Shown here one piece after another: positions 45,601 through 56,039 of a DNA stretch of 64,000 bases (its first letter is position 1; each line of letters starts with the position of its first letter). The notes beneath the pieces were generated by a model, which searched no databases, was not told where the DNA came from, and saw nothing but the letters and a program-made list of their open reading frames with translations. The stretch comes from Diadema setosum. Lineage: Eukaryota; Echinodermata; Echinoidea; Diadematoida; Diadematidae. The position numbers and the translations under genes were made by a program. The stretch spans positions 30,009,155 through 30,073,154 of the forward strand of contig CM067065.1 in the NCBI GenBank assembly GCA_033980235.1. Reading direction: 5' to 3'.

Positions 45601-46569
45601 GGGCTCTCACTGTGAGTTCTTGCGTAAACTCACGAAATAAAATACAATTTATTAAAGAAATGGGATTCTATCGGGATTTGTGTATGAATGACACTTCCTC
45701 AATAATGGCTAAACTTTCCACCTCATCGCATGACATCATAAAAGAAAATTCCTCCAAACATTTTGCCAACGGTTATTACTTGAGCCATAGCTGATCTTTT
45801 ACAGCAACATTTGGTATCGGCACAATAAACCACACCAGAGCTTAATAAAGGGTCCATAAAAATGCAGTTTAGTGATTTAAAGGTAAAGTAAAGCATAGTT
45901 TTCATGCACCAGCAGAAACTGTTGAGTTATGCCCTGAAACAGACACTTAATGTGTGAAGAAATTTGTGAATTAACAGCATCATTACTCGATTTCAGTTGG
46001 TTCAAAACGAAAATGTGAGCTACGTGCACACTTATTAGCAAAAAATGTATGCTGTCTGTACTGTAAACTCATGTTTCTGTGCTGTATTCGGTAAATTACT
46101 GGTCACACCCTTTGTAGACCCTCTTGATATTTTGCAAGTAAATTCCAAATGACAGAAGATGCATTTTGAGCCCTTTTGAAAACTATGTTTTTCCTTTATT
46201 GTCAAGTAAGGGGGGGGGGGGCACTTTCAGTGCTCTCTGATACCACAGTTATTTCCAATTTCATGAACAGAATCACCAAAAGCTTCACATATTTAACTGT
46301 ACATAGAGGTATACCATATTTGTGATGATGGTAAATGAGCAACTCATAAAAATGTCCTTGTGAAGTGTTTACTAAATACAAAATAGGATAATGGTCAAAC
46401 AAACAAAACATTGTACATTTCATGAAAATTGGCCGTAGTTTATATGTAATAAAGATATTGATGGGAGTGAGAAGCTGATGCTGATATTAAAAGTTTTATT
46501 CTAAAGGTAGCATGTTTTTGTTTTGTTTTTTTCACAAAGATGTTCTTTATGATATTGATGATTTCAAGC
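42661..46569. other. No gene recognised; presumed CRK intron
   Basis: AT-rich with A-rich runs (42740-42845), a short (CT)n run (43781-43794), a C run (45532-45542) and a G run (46210-46221). No SH2-like exon was found on the minus strand. Confidence 0.5.
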
Positions 46570-46571
46570 TA

Positions 46572-46811
46572 CTGTATACGCCATATATTTCGCGAGTCCA
46601 AATTTTCGCGAATCGGGAATTCCCGATGATTTCGCGAGTGGTTAAATTCGCAATTGTGGAGTCCTGTTCTGCACATAGAAATGTACATGCGTACATCACA
46701 TCCACATCAGGATCAGGGTCAATATTTTCATGTGTCTTTAATTTTGCGAATAGCACCTGACTCACAAAATTTGTGAAAATAAAAACCTTGTGAAATATTC
46801 GGCGTATACAG
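46572..46811 (+). mobile_element. TTCGCGAA-type MITE, 240 bp, TA-flanked
   Basis: Ends CTGTATACGCC / GGCGTATACAG are perfect inverses, flanked by TA (46570-46571, 46812-46813). The interior is unusually rich in TTCGCGAA-like words. This is the best-preserved of three copies (others at 39853 and 49626). TA target and ends suggest a mariner-like non-autonomous element. Confidence 0.88.
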
Positions 46812-47142
46812 TACTTCAAACAAATTGCCATTTCTCTTTTGAATTCATGGTACAAAACTATGTGCTTTAATATAGTAAAACCCACTTTTACTCATTTTTT
46901 TATTGAATTAATTTGAAGTACAGCAAATGAAGATTTTGGAAAAGGGAAAATGGTTGGAATAGGGATGATGCATACCATCACATGATGGATGCAAATTTAA
47001 AGAAGTACTTCTTTGAGAGAAGTTGATAATATTATTAAAATGATGCCAACTCTGTACGGATGAGACATGAAGGATTCATTAACCCATTGAAGCCCAGCCC
47101 CAGTATACTCGCGCAGGTTTCTGCGGGAAATGATTATATTAA

Positions 47143-47964
47143 AAGGGATTGTATAGTTTTGGTTGAGACATAAATCTGTAGCTTCAGGTTTCTATTCTAA
47201 TATAATTTAGTGAGATAATGAAAAACTTAAATGAAATGTGAAAGAACATGTAATTCCAAGAGGAATTCAACATTTATTTGGTGAAAATTGGTTTTGAAAT
47301 GGCTGAGATATCCGAAACAGCAGGATCCTTATGAAAGGTATAACCCACCTATTATGATGTAGCTTGTTTTTGGATGTCTCATACATTGTACAATGTTCTA
47401 AAATCAATTTTCATCAAATAAACTTTGAAGTCCTCTTAGAATGGTATGGTAGGTACTATCTTTCATATGATTTCTTGGTATCTCTTAAAAAATTTAAAAG
47501 TCCAATCCTAATCTCCACCAATACTATAGTATATATAGATACTTTAGTATCAATGTTATCTTGATGTCATGAGGTAAGGGATGGTACAGTATTGGTGGAG
47601 ATAAGAATTGGGCTTTTAACTTTTTGCGAGATACCAAGAAAACACTTATGATATAATAGTACAGAGCATACCATTTTAAGAGGAATTCAAAGTTTATTTG
47701 ATGAAAATCGGGTTTGGAATGACTGAATTATCCAAAAACAAAGTAAAACAAAGCGATTGTAATAAAGTGTGGGTCCCACATTTTATTAGAATCGCTCTCT
47801 TTGGATATCTCAGCCATTTCAAAACCAATTTTCATCAAATAAACATTAAATTCCTCATAGAATTACATGCTCTTTCATATTTTATAAGACTCTGGTTTCT
47901 CAATATCTCACCAAAAAATGTTAGAAACCTGAAATTAGGTCTCAACCAAAACTATACGATCCCT
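47143..47964. mobile_element. Two family B MITEs in inverted tandem, TTAA-flanked
   Basis: TTAA at 47139-47142 and 47965-47968 bound the pair. The left unit runs from AAGGGATTGTATAGTTTTGG to TCTCCACCAATACTATAGTA (47511). The right unit starts near 47577 with GGGATGGTACAGTATTGGTG and ends CAAAACTATACGATCCCT. Each unit is itself a fold-back with AATTCCAAGAGGAATTCAA / GAATTCAAAGTTTATTTGAT and GATATCC words. About 30 nt of other sequence separates them. Confidence 0.75.
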
Positions 47965-49625
47965 TTAAGTTCGGGTAAGTCCTGTGTATTCACTTGTGGT
48001 GCAAGCTACTGCAGGAAGTATGTAAGTGTGACATTATCGACAGCAGCTAATTTGCATTTTATTGCTCTTGACTATTAAACTGAGAGTAACACATGCTAAA
48101 AACAATGGTATCTTCATGTACACAGTGTACAGGTGTAAAAAAAAAAAAAAAAAAAAAATTAATATTATGTTTTGCCTTTGTGAATGCAGAGTGTTCATTC
48201 ATTTCCATTGTTTTTAGTAATTGCTTCGGTTTGAAATAGTGAGACTTGAGTCTTCTAAACCAAAGTTTAAACACCAAGACGTGTAGAGACACCAAATGTA
48301 GCCATACACATGAAATGTAACAATATAATCACATACAGTGTGATTTGTACCAACTTCGTAAATACATCTCCCACCAACCCCCACTCCCAAACCCCTACAC
48401 ACGGGTATTCAAAGACACTGTTTGAATTTAGGGTATCAATTTCAGATACAAAGTGTAATTGTCAAACTTTGAAAACTGAGTTGTGCGATGATATCACGTG
48501 TGAACAACAAAATTGTTACATTTACACTGTATGTTCCTTTATAATGGGAGTGCACTGTAGCATATTGGAGGATCATACAGCGCAGATTCCTCAGACTGAG
48601 CACATTCTTGAACAGTGCCTTTAATGTGCTTAAAGGGGATATACAATCATTTCATCTTTTCGCACTGAATTTAAAGTACTTAAAACTTAAATCCGTCATT
48701 TAGGACAGGCCATTATCTGCAATAGGTCCACATCAGTTTTGATGGGAATGGATTGATACACAACGGAGGAGCCTGCAGTGTGCCTACAAGTGGCTCATTT
48801 GCATACAGCTGACATTGTTCCCTCGTCCGAACTCCGCCGAATCGCATACCTCGTGGAAAGTGCGGCCACGAGGTGCGCTCGCACTAAAAGCAGAACTCTA
48901 GTATCGTACCACTTGATGACAGCGGACCCCAGCACATCTTCCGCTGGGTTGTCGAAGAAAACAACTCATTAATAACCCTTAAGTTGACACGATGCAAACT
49001 GCACATATATGCCTAGAGGAGATGCAAAAGACCTTTCTCTCACACTTCGTACATGGGAAAATTGTCTTGCATGAGAAAGTGTTAACGAAAGTGCACTTGT
49101 ACGGAAGACAAATAATATACCAGAGCTATTTAAACCAAAGACTTGAAAATCATGTTTCCTATTTTGCTATAATCCATACAGCAGAGCTGCCAATCTCTGT
49201 AGATCAAAAACATACTAAACTAAATGCCAATTAAAAAAATATCAGTATAAATGAATAAATAAATAAATGGATTTAATAAATTAATCAATTGATCAATTCA
49301 TTCATTCAGTACCTCATTAGCGTCCTGCTGCGCAGCATGTCTTGAGTAGAGAACATGCTTTAGTGCGCATACTGCAAGTTACCTCAAATATGCACAGCTT
49401 GAGCTCCCAAATTCATTGATTCTATTTGCCAAAAGATTAAAAAATCCTTCAAAAATTCATAAAAATGCCCTGATCACTACCTAAATCTGATCATTTCTGT
49501 TCCTGGTGCCAAGTTATCAACTTTCTCTGTAAAGTTTCATCCAAATCCACAATTTTTTTGAGTTATTTTGCAGACAGACAAAAGAAAAACAAACAAACCA
49601 ATGCCAGTAAACACATACTATATAC
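47965..49625. other. No gene recognised
   Basis: An A-run of about 23 nt lies at 48137-48159. TTAA then AGGGGATATACAATC at 48630 resembles a TTAA-MITE left end without a clear partner. (AAAT)n occurs at 49252-49266. Confidence 0.45.
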
Positions 49626-49830
49626 AGTACCCGGTACGCCAAATATTTCGTGAGGTTTTTATTTTCGCGAATTTCGCGAGTCAGGTGGTATTCGCGAAAA
49701 TTAAAGACGCGCAAAAATGTATTGATTCTGATCATGCTATGAAAGTGACATAGGCGTACTTTTCTCTGTTCGGTATAGGACTCCAAGATCGCGAATTTAA
49801 CCATTTGCAATAAATAAATGGCGTATACAG
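49626..49830 (-). mobile_element. TTCGCGAA-type MITE, third copy
   Basis: Right end GGCGTATACAG then TA (49831-49832). Interior TTTTTATTTTCGCGAATTTC, GATTCTGATCATGCTATGAA and GATCGCGAATTTAACCA match the copy at 39853 in the same orientation. The left end (CAGTACCCGGTACGCC) is altered. Confidence 0.78.
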
Positions 49831-49911
49831 TAATCTTCCTGGCAGAGGTAAAAATCTGAAGATTGCCCATTGAAGCTAGAGTTTAGTGACCTTTGACATT
49901 GAGGGATTTAA

Positions 49912-51670
49912 AGAGCTTGTATAGTTTTGGTTGGGATGTACACTTGTAACTTCAGGTTTCTAACATACTTTTTTTGTGAGAAAATGAGAAACCTCTCATG
50001 AAATGTGAAAAAGGATGTAATTTTCCAAGAGGAATTCCAGATTTATGTGATGAAAATTTGTCTTGAAATGGATGAGATATCCAAAACAGAGCAATCCCAA
50101 CAAGAGACCCGTGGGTCTAGCGCTCACCTGAGTATCGCAAGTTCACCTTTCACGCAGTCACTAATCTAAATTATTCACAGCTCTACTAAAATTTGACCAG
50201 GCATTCTCAAGTAGAAGATTAAAATGTACAATAAGGGCCCAAATTTTTTAAGATTCCTTAATTTGGGGGGATTGGGGGCCCCCTGGGGCCCTCTGGGTGG
50301 GGCATGGTGCCCATTTTGATAAATTGAGATCCTGACCCCCTAGGGATGCTACCTGCCAAGTTTGACGAAAATCCATCTTGAGGTTTTCAGGAAGAAGATG
50401 AAAATGTACAATTCAGGCCCCCATTTGGACCTTCCCAACCCCCCTCCCCCCCCCCCCCCCCCAGCACCCCTGGATTTGCTATGAACAAACTTGAAACTAC
50501 AGTCATTAATGTACTCATTCATAGTATTATCTTAGCTCTATAACTTCTGATTCTAGAGAAGATTTTTAAAGATTCCTTCATTTTGGGGGGTTTGGTCCCC
50601 CCTGGGGCCCCTGGGTGGGGCATGGTGCCCATTTTAACAAATTGAGATCCTAACTCCCTAGGGATGCTACCTGCCAAGTTTGGTGAAAATTGGTCATGGG
50701 ATTCTCAAGAAGAAGATGAAAATGTATAATTTAGGCCCTATTAGGACCCCTCCCCACCCCCTCCCCTGGGTCCCAAGGGGGCACCCCTGATTCTGCCATG
50801 AACAAACTTGAAACTACAGTCATCAATGTACTAACTCATAGTATCAACTTAGCTCTATCACTTCTGGTTCTAGAGAAGAAGATTTTTACAGATTCCTTAA
50901 TTTTGGGGGGTTTGGGTGCCCCTGGGTGGGGCATGGTGCCCATTTTAACAAATTGAGATCCTAACCCCCCTAGGGATGGTACCTGCCAAGTTTGGTGAAA
51001 ATTGGTCATGGGATTCTCAAGAAGAAGATGAAAATGTATAATTTAGGCTCCATTAGGACCCCTCCCCACCCCCCTCCCCTGGGTCCCAAGGGGGGCACCC
51101 CTGATTCTGCCATGAACAAACTTGAAACTACAGTCATCAATGTACTAACTCATAGTATTAACTTAGCTCTATCACTTCTGGTTCTAGAGAAGAAGATTTT
51201 TACAGATTCCTTAATTTTGGGGGGTTTGGGCCCCCCTGGGGGCCCCCTGGGTGGGGCATGGTGCCCATTTTAACAAATTGAGTTCCTAACCCCCTAGGGA
51301 TGCTACCTGCCAAGTTTGATGAAAATCGGTCTTGGGGTTTTCAAGAAGAAGATGAAAATGTAAAAAGTTTACGCACGACGGACGACGCACGACGCACGAC
51401 GGACGCCGGACGAAGGGCGATCGCAATAGCTCACTTGAGCCTTTGGCTCAGGTGAGCTAATAAAAGGTGGGACCGATCATTTATTACAATCACTTTTTTA
51501 ACTTTGTTTTTGGATGTCTCAGTCATTCCAAGACCAATTTTCATCTCATGAACTTTGAATCCCTTTTAGAATGGTATGCTCTGTACTGTTTTACAAGTGG
51601 TTTCTTGATATCTCGAAAAAAGTTAAAAGCCCGAACCTCATCTCCACCAATACTACAGTATACCATCCCT
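49912..51670. mobile_element. Family B MITE split by a nested repeat
   Basis: TTAA at 49908-49911, left end AGAGCTTGTATAGTTTTGGT. Right end TCTCCACCAATACTACAGTA...CATCCCT, then TTAA at 51671-51674. The two halves match 47143-47964, but a 1.36-kb unrelated block (50100-51462) sits at the centre, between GATATCCAAAACAGAGCAATC and AAGGTGGGACCGATC. Confidence 0.8.
50100..51462. repeat. Nested repeat with about 3.5 tandem units of ~320 bp
   Basis: Edges carry GGGTCTAGCGCTCACCTGAG on the left and AGCCTTTGGCTCAGGTGAGC on the right, with GACGGACGACGCACGACGC before the right edge. Inside, a unit containing GATTCCTTAATTTTGGGGGG, GGTGGGGCATGGTGCCCATT, GGGATGCTACCTGCCAAGTT and AACTTGAAACTACAGTCAT starts at about 50247, 50570, 50890 and 51206. 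Spacing is 323, 320 and 316 bp; the last unit is partial. Middle units are nearly identical, pointing to recent unequal exchange. I know the GCTCACCTGAG...CTCAGGTGAGC edge as a widespread invertebrate repeat, but not its class. Confidence 0.82.
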
Positions 51671-51674
51671 TTAA

Positions 51675-52098
51675 AGGTATTAGCCCACATTTGTAAACCT
51701 GCAGCAATTGGTCTCATAGTTAGCATGGAGTTTGGGTATGATTGCAGTAACACCTGTGCAAAATTTTGTTCCAATTAGTCTATTACTTTCATAAAAATAA
51801 ATGAAAATGCACCGTAATCCGTATGCATGCGTATAACGCTCGCCAGCTCCGGTCCACGTACGTGTTACATGTACAATATACGTAGCTATAGCCCGCGCTC
51901 GTAATTCGATTTTGGGTCGGGTTGACCCGGTTTGAAAATTGATTTTAAAACGATGATTTTTCTCTCTTTTATCGAATGGTATCTAGACAAAGAGCGACAG
52001 GTGAGGTATGCTACTGTTATAACTTGTACTTGAAGTCATAATGGACCTGTTTTATGCAGTTTTGATTTTCGTGGGTTTGCAAATGTGGGCTAGTACCT
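51675..52098. mobile_element. TTAA-flanked MITE, 424 bp
   Basis: Ends AGGTATTAGCCCACATTTG / CAAATGTGGGCTAGTACCT are near-perfect inverses. Its left TTAA (51671-51674) is also the right TTAA of the preceding element. Its right TTAA (52099-52102) is also the left TTAA of the next one. Confidence 0.88.
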
Positions 52099-52102
52099 TT
52101 AA

Positions 52103-53239
52103 AGGACAAGTTCACCTTCATTAACATACACTTGTAAGGATTGAGAGAATGTAGCAATATTAGTAGAACACATCATTGAAAGTTTGAGGAAAATCGGACA
52201 ATCTATGCAAAAGTAAAGAATTTTTGAAGTTTTTGTGCAGTCACCGCTGGATGAGAAGACTACTGCAGTGTATGATGTCACATGCAGACAACAATCCCAG
52301 GAAAATATAAAGAGAATTTCACAAAATTTCATCTTTTGAAAAAAGTACACATTCCCTTGACTCGTTACTGACATATGTTATGGGTAATTATATTATATTG
52401 GATGGCTATGAATGGGATACCAGGGAATATTGCACGAGTTAGGGCCAATATTGCACGAATCGAAGATGAGTGCAATATTGAACCTAACGAGTGCAATATT
52501 CCCTGGTATTCCATGAAACAAGGCCATCCAATATAATTATTATCATCTATACATTCAAGCAGAACAAGCATAAAACGCACAAAATTAGCCGGCTTCTTTA
52601 CTCGTCTTGGAAGTTGACTCGGCAGTCACATCCCAGCGCTGAAAAGGGGAAGCCCCTAAAACTGCGTATCGAACAAACAACTTGCAAGATGTTTGCGCGC
52701 TTGTGAATTGTAACAAAATGACGCGCACTAGTAGCAAGCGTTTGCGCATTCAGTAAGCGCTCGCGCATTTAACGAGACAGAATTGAATATGGTGTGATCT
52801 TGAAAAGCAAGTAACAACGGTAGCCTATGGGGAATTAATACGTTGGCCTATGCGTTTCGTTCAATATGCTCTCATATTGAACGGTAAAAATTGAGCGGAC
52901 TACAATACGCGTTTTTAATGCGCCGCTAAAATGTCCTATATAGATGATAATTGATATTATTCCCATTGCCTTTAGAAAGAGGCAAGTCAAGTGCTCTTTT
53001 ATTATGTGAAAAAAAAGTAAAAATATGTTGAATTTTCTTTACATTTTCTTTATACTGTTGTACTCATATGACATCACGAGCCTGTGGTAGTCTCCTCATC
53101 CAGTGGTTCCAACACAAAAATTTTAAAAATTCACAACTTTTGCATCGATTGTCCAATTTTCCTCAAACTTTCACTGATGTGTTCTACTAATATTGCTGCA
53201 TTCTCTCAATCCTTATGTTTATGAAGGTGAACTTGTCCT
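52103..53239. mobile_element. Family A TTAA MITE split by a nested element
   Basis: AGGACAAGTTCACCTTCAT at the left and ATGAAGGTGAACTTGTCCT at the right are perfect inverses, with TTAA at 52099-52102 and 53240-53243. Inner arms with AGCAATATTAGTAGAACACA match 1111-1672. About 565 bp of foreign DNA (52388-52955) interrupts the middle, between GTTATGGGTAATTAT and GATATTATTCCCATTGCC. Confidence 0.88.
52388..52955. mobile_element. Nested insertion with palindromic GCAATATT segment
   Basis: TATATTGGATGGCTATGAAT ... GGGAATATTGCACGAGTT is mirrored by ACGAGTGCAATATTCCCTGG ... GGCCATCCAATATAA (52391-52546). A further pair, ATTATCATCTATA (52539) and TATAGATGATAAT (52939), encloses GC-rich GCGCGC / GCGCACTAGTAGC sequence. 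It inserted into an existing family A MITE. No ORF of note. Confidence 0.6.
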
Positions 53240-53406
53240 TTAAGCCCAGAATCTATGACCAGCCCACTTTGTAGTACTGTATACATCTCCTGTAGCACAC
53301 CTGTGGCTGTAGGTTACCAAGGAAGTTTCTCTGAAACTGCATTGATTATTGACAAATTGTGTGAAAAAAGAAAGGACACACAACCTGATATGAAGACATT
53401 TATAAA

Positions 53407-53980
53407 AGGACAAGTTCACCTTCATAGACATGTGGGTTGAGTGAATGCAGCAATATTAGTAGAACACATCAGCGAAAGTTTGAGGAAAATCTGACAATCC
53501 TTTCAAAAGTTATGAATTTTTGAAGTTTCTGCTCAGTCACAGCTGGATGAGAAGACTACTATAGCTGTAATGTCACATGTGTACAGTACAAGGATATTTA
53601 TAAAGAAAGATTAAAGAAAATTCAACACATTTTCACTTTTCTCGCATAACAAAAAAAAAAAAAACACTTGACTTCTCTCTTTCAGAAGGCAGGGGGAATA
53701 ATATTAGCCTTAAGATATGTCAGTGACAATTCGAAGAAATGTGCACTTTATTAAAAAAGTAAAGTTTTGTGAAATTCTCTTTTTATTTTCCTTATATCGT
53801 TGTACGGATGTGACATCATGCATTGTAGTAGTCTTTTCATTTAGCAGTGACTGCGCAGGTACTTTGAAAATTCATAACTTTGGAACGAATTGTCGGATTT
53901 TTCCCAAACTTTCACTGATGTTGTCTACCTGCATTGCTGCATTCACTCAGTCCACATATTTATGAAGGTGAACTTGTCCT
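53407..53980. mobile_element. Family A TTAA MITE, uninterrupted
   Basis: 574 bp from AGGACAAGTTCACCTTCATA to ATGAAGGTGAACTTGTCCT. The right flank is TTAA (53981-53984); the left flank is TAAA (one change from TTAA). It contains both inner arms (GCAGCAATATTAGTAGAACA and TTGCTGCATTCACTCAGTCC) and two internal A/T runs. It lies 167 bp from the interrupted sister copy, in the same orientation. Confidence 0.88.
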
Positions 53981-53984
53981 TTAA

Positions 53985-54582
53985 ATGATGCCTGTGAAAC
54001 TTTCGGGTTGGAGGTATAAAAACAAATATCATAAAAACATGCCTGTCGGCTGCTATGCACCAGCCAGCAGTTTCGCTCAACATAAACACCTCACAACAAA
54101 TATACTTTGCCCTGAAATTACTATAAAACCCTCTCAGTACAAGCAGCCCAAAAATCATATCAACTTTGCACAGAAACATGATGCTAACAGGACTGGAACA
54201 ACTACAGACATGTAAGACCATTTCTCAACGTATTCTCTTCTGTGGGTAACTGCCTACATAGGGTCCTAGCAGTGATAATGGCTGCAAACTGAAGCACCCA
54301 AGCAGTGCAATGGTCAGGGAATCCCAAGAGCTGATCGGCTGTTGCCATAGTGATTACAGCAACAAATCCCTTTGAAATATGCAAATATACATGTAGACTT
54401 TCTCACACAGTAGGGCCCTGATTTTGATGGCATTCACCCTGAGTGTGCAAGGCCATGGCCACTGTCATACCACAGATACAATGTATTGCGCAATTTACTT
54501 TTGCCCTCAGTTGCAATGTGCTTTACGTGTAAATATCTTTATTAAACCAGAGTGATGTTACGAAATGTGCTTTCTAATACTC
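53985..54582. other. No gene recognised
   Basis: Unique-looking; no exon or repeat structure supported. Confidence 0.45.
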
Positions 54583-54720
54583 TATACGGCTTTCGGTCAC
54601 ACGACTGACAGACTTTGGATCTGAAATAAATCACAGTAGCCTCGGAATATCTGTTTATTTCAGATCCAAAGTCGCTTTTGTGTGGACTGAAAGTCGCAAA
54701 GTGTGTGGCGGGCTTTAACA
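54583..54720. mobile_element. Hairpin MITE, about 138 bp
   Basis: GACTTTGGATCTGAAATAAA (54612) and its inverse TTTATTTCAGATCCAAAGTC (54655) form an exact 20-bp stem. Outer GGCTTTCGGTCACACGACTG mirrors GTGTGGACTGAAAGTCGC approximately. Related to 25822-25972. Confidence 0.82.
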
Positions 54721-54724
54721 AAAT

Positions 54725-54975
54725 GAAATGCATGATGACTCTATTGGTAGCATCGTATGATCTGCTTCGCGATCAAATGGTTTGAGTTCGAATCCAGTGA
54801 GTCTATTATTAAGTGAGCAAAGTTGTTTGTTATCATGTCGTCCCCTCTCATAGAGGCCCTGAGTGTGTGAGAGAGTAACAACCCATGCACGTGAAAGATC
54901 TCGCTTTATTCTTTCTTTGCAAAAAGCAAGGTGCATCTAAACTGGGTGAAGAGGTCCACCCCACACCTTGTATGA
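54725..54975 (+). mobile_element. tRNA-derived SINE, second copy
   Basis: Box A-like CTCTATTGGTAGCA and box B TGAGTTCGAATCCAGTGAG (54782). The body TCGTCCCCTCTCATAGAGGC, GTGAGAGAGTAACAACCCAT, GTGAAAGATCTCGCTTTATT matches the SINE at 42395 word for word, with substitutions. Confidence 0.82.
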
Positions 54976-55669
54976 AAACAAGGAATGTTCAGAGTGCGCA
55001 TTTTGATTCTGCGAATTTCGCGAGAGCCAAGACTCGTGAAATCAAAATGAACGCGAAAGTTCTTGTCTGCACTATGACGCATTGAGTTCAAGCACTCCTG
55101 TGGCACAAATACAGTACAGTACCGTAAGGTATCCTTTTTAATGGGAGAGCGCTTAAACACACCCCGAATGTACAATGTATTTTTAGTGGGTTTTTTTTTT
55201 ATATTTCATAGCATTTCCCATATATGAAGATAGGTTTCTGACAAATTTCATGTTACCTTCAACAGGAAGCCATTTATTGGATAACCAAACTGAGGGTGAA
55301 TGTTTACATTCATGTTGACAGTCCTCTTTTTCTGTGCATGGCTCTATTCATGTCCTATTTACACTGCCATATTTATAGAGCTAATGTCACAGAGAAAAAT
55401 ACAATGCATGTTAAAGTAGACACATGTGAATTTAAAATTCAGCAAAAATCACCCAAAATGATTAAAAGCTTTGACAGTGGACTCACTACAAAAACCTCCT
55501 CATCAGAAAAGATCACAGCAATAAGGAGTGAAAATTTGCATTTTCATGCTTTATAAGTCATCTATAGTGAAACATTAATATTTAAAAAGACCGGCACAAT
55601 ACTGACCAAGAACACAGAATGCTTTATAAAACAGCGTTACCTAACACCAATGAGCGTAATGTCTAGATA
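54976..55669. other. No gene recognised
   Basis: Includes a short TTCGCGAGAGCC patch at 55016 reminiscent of the TTCGCGAA MITE, without its ends. Confidence 0.4.
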
Positions 55670-55689
55670 CAGTATATACCAAAATAAAC

Positions 55690-55872
55690 TTTGCGTTAAT
55701 CAACATTAACGTTTCATTAACGCAAGCGCTTTCACCCGAATCGTTAGTAACGCAAAGTAACGATCGGGAAAATTAACGTTTGTAGTAACGATAAGTAACG
55801 ATGAGTAACGATGAGTAACGATCCCTATCGCAAATTAACGATGTTTCGTTAAAATTAACGATAGGTAAGGCA
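55690..55872. repeat. Left subterminal TAACGAT array
   Basis: At least nine GTAACGAT/TTAACGAT words, including AGTAACGATGAGTAACGATG. Mirrored in kind by the right subterminal zone. Such arrays in DNA transposons often bind transposase; here that is inference. Confidence 0.85.
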
Positions 55873-56039
55873 AGAATTCACGCGAGATTTTGGTTTTGTA
55901 ACGAGACCTGGTGAAAGGACGACGTAGCCCCTGCCGAGTGTAGCGATTTAGCGGAGTCTTTTCGCGAATCGAATCACGATTTCGCGAATTGTTAATTTGC
56001 GACCGGCGTCACCAAAAACGCACGCCGGGCCACCAAAAA

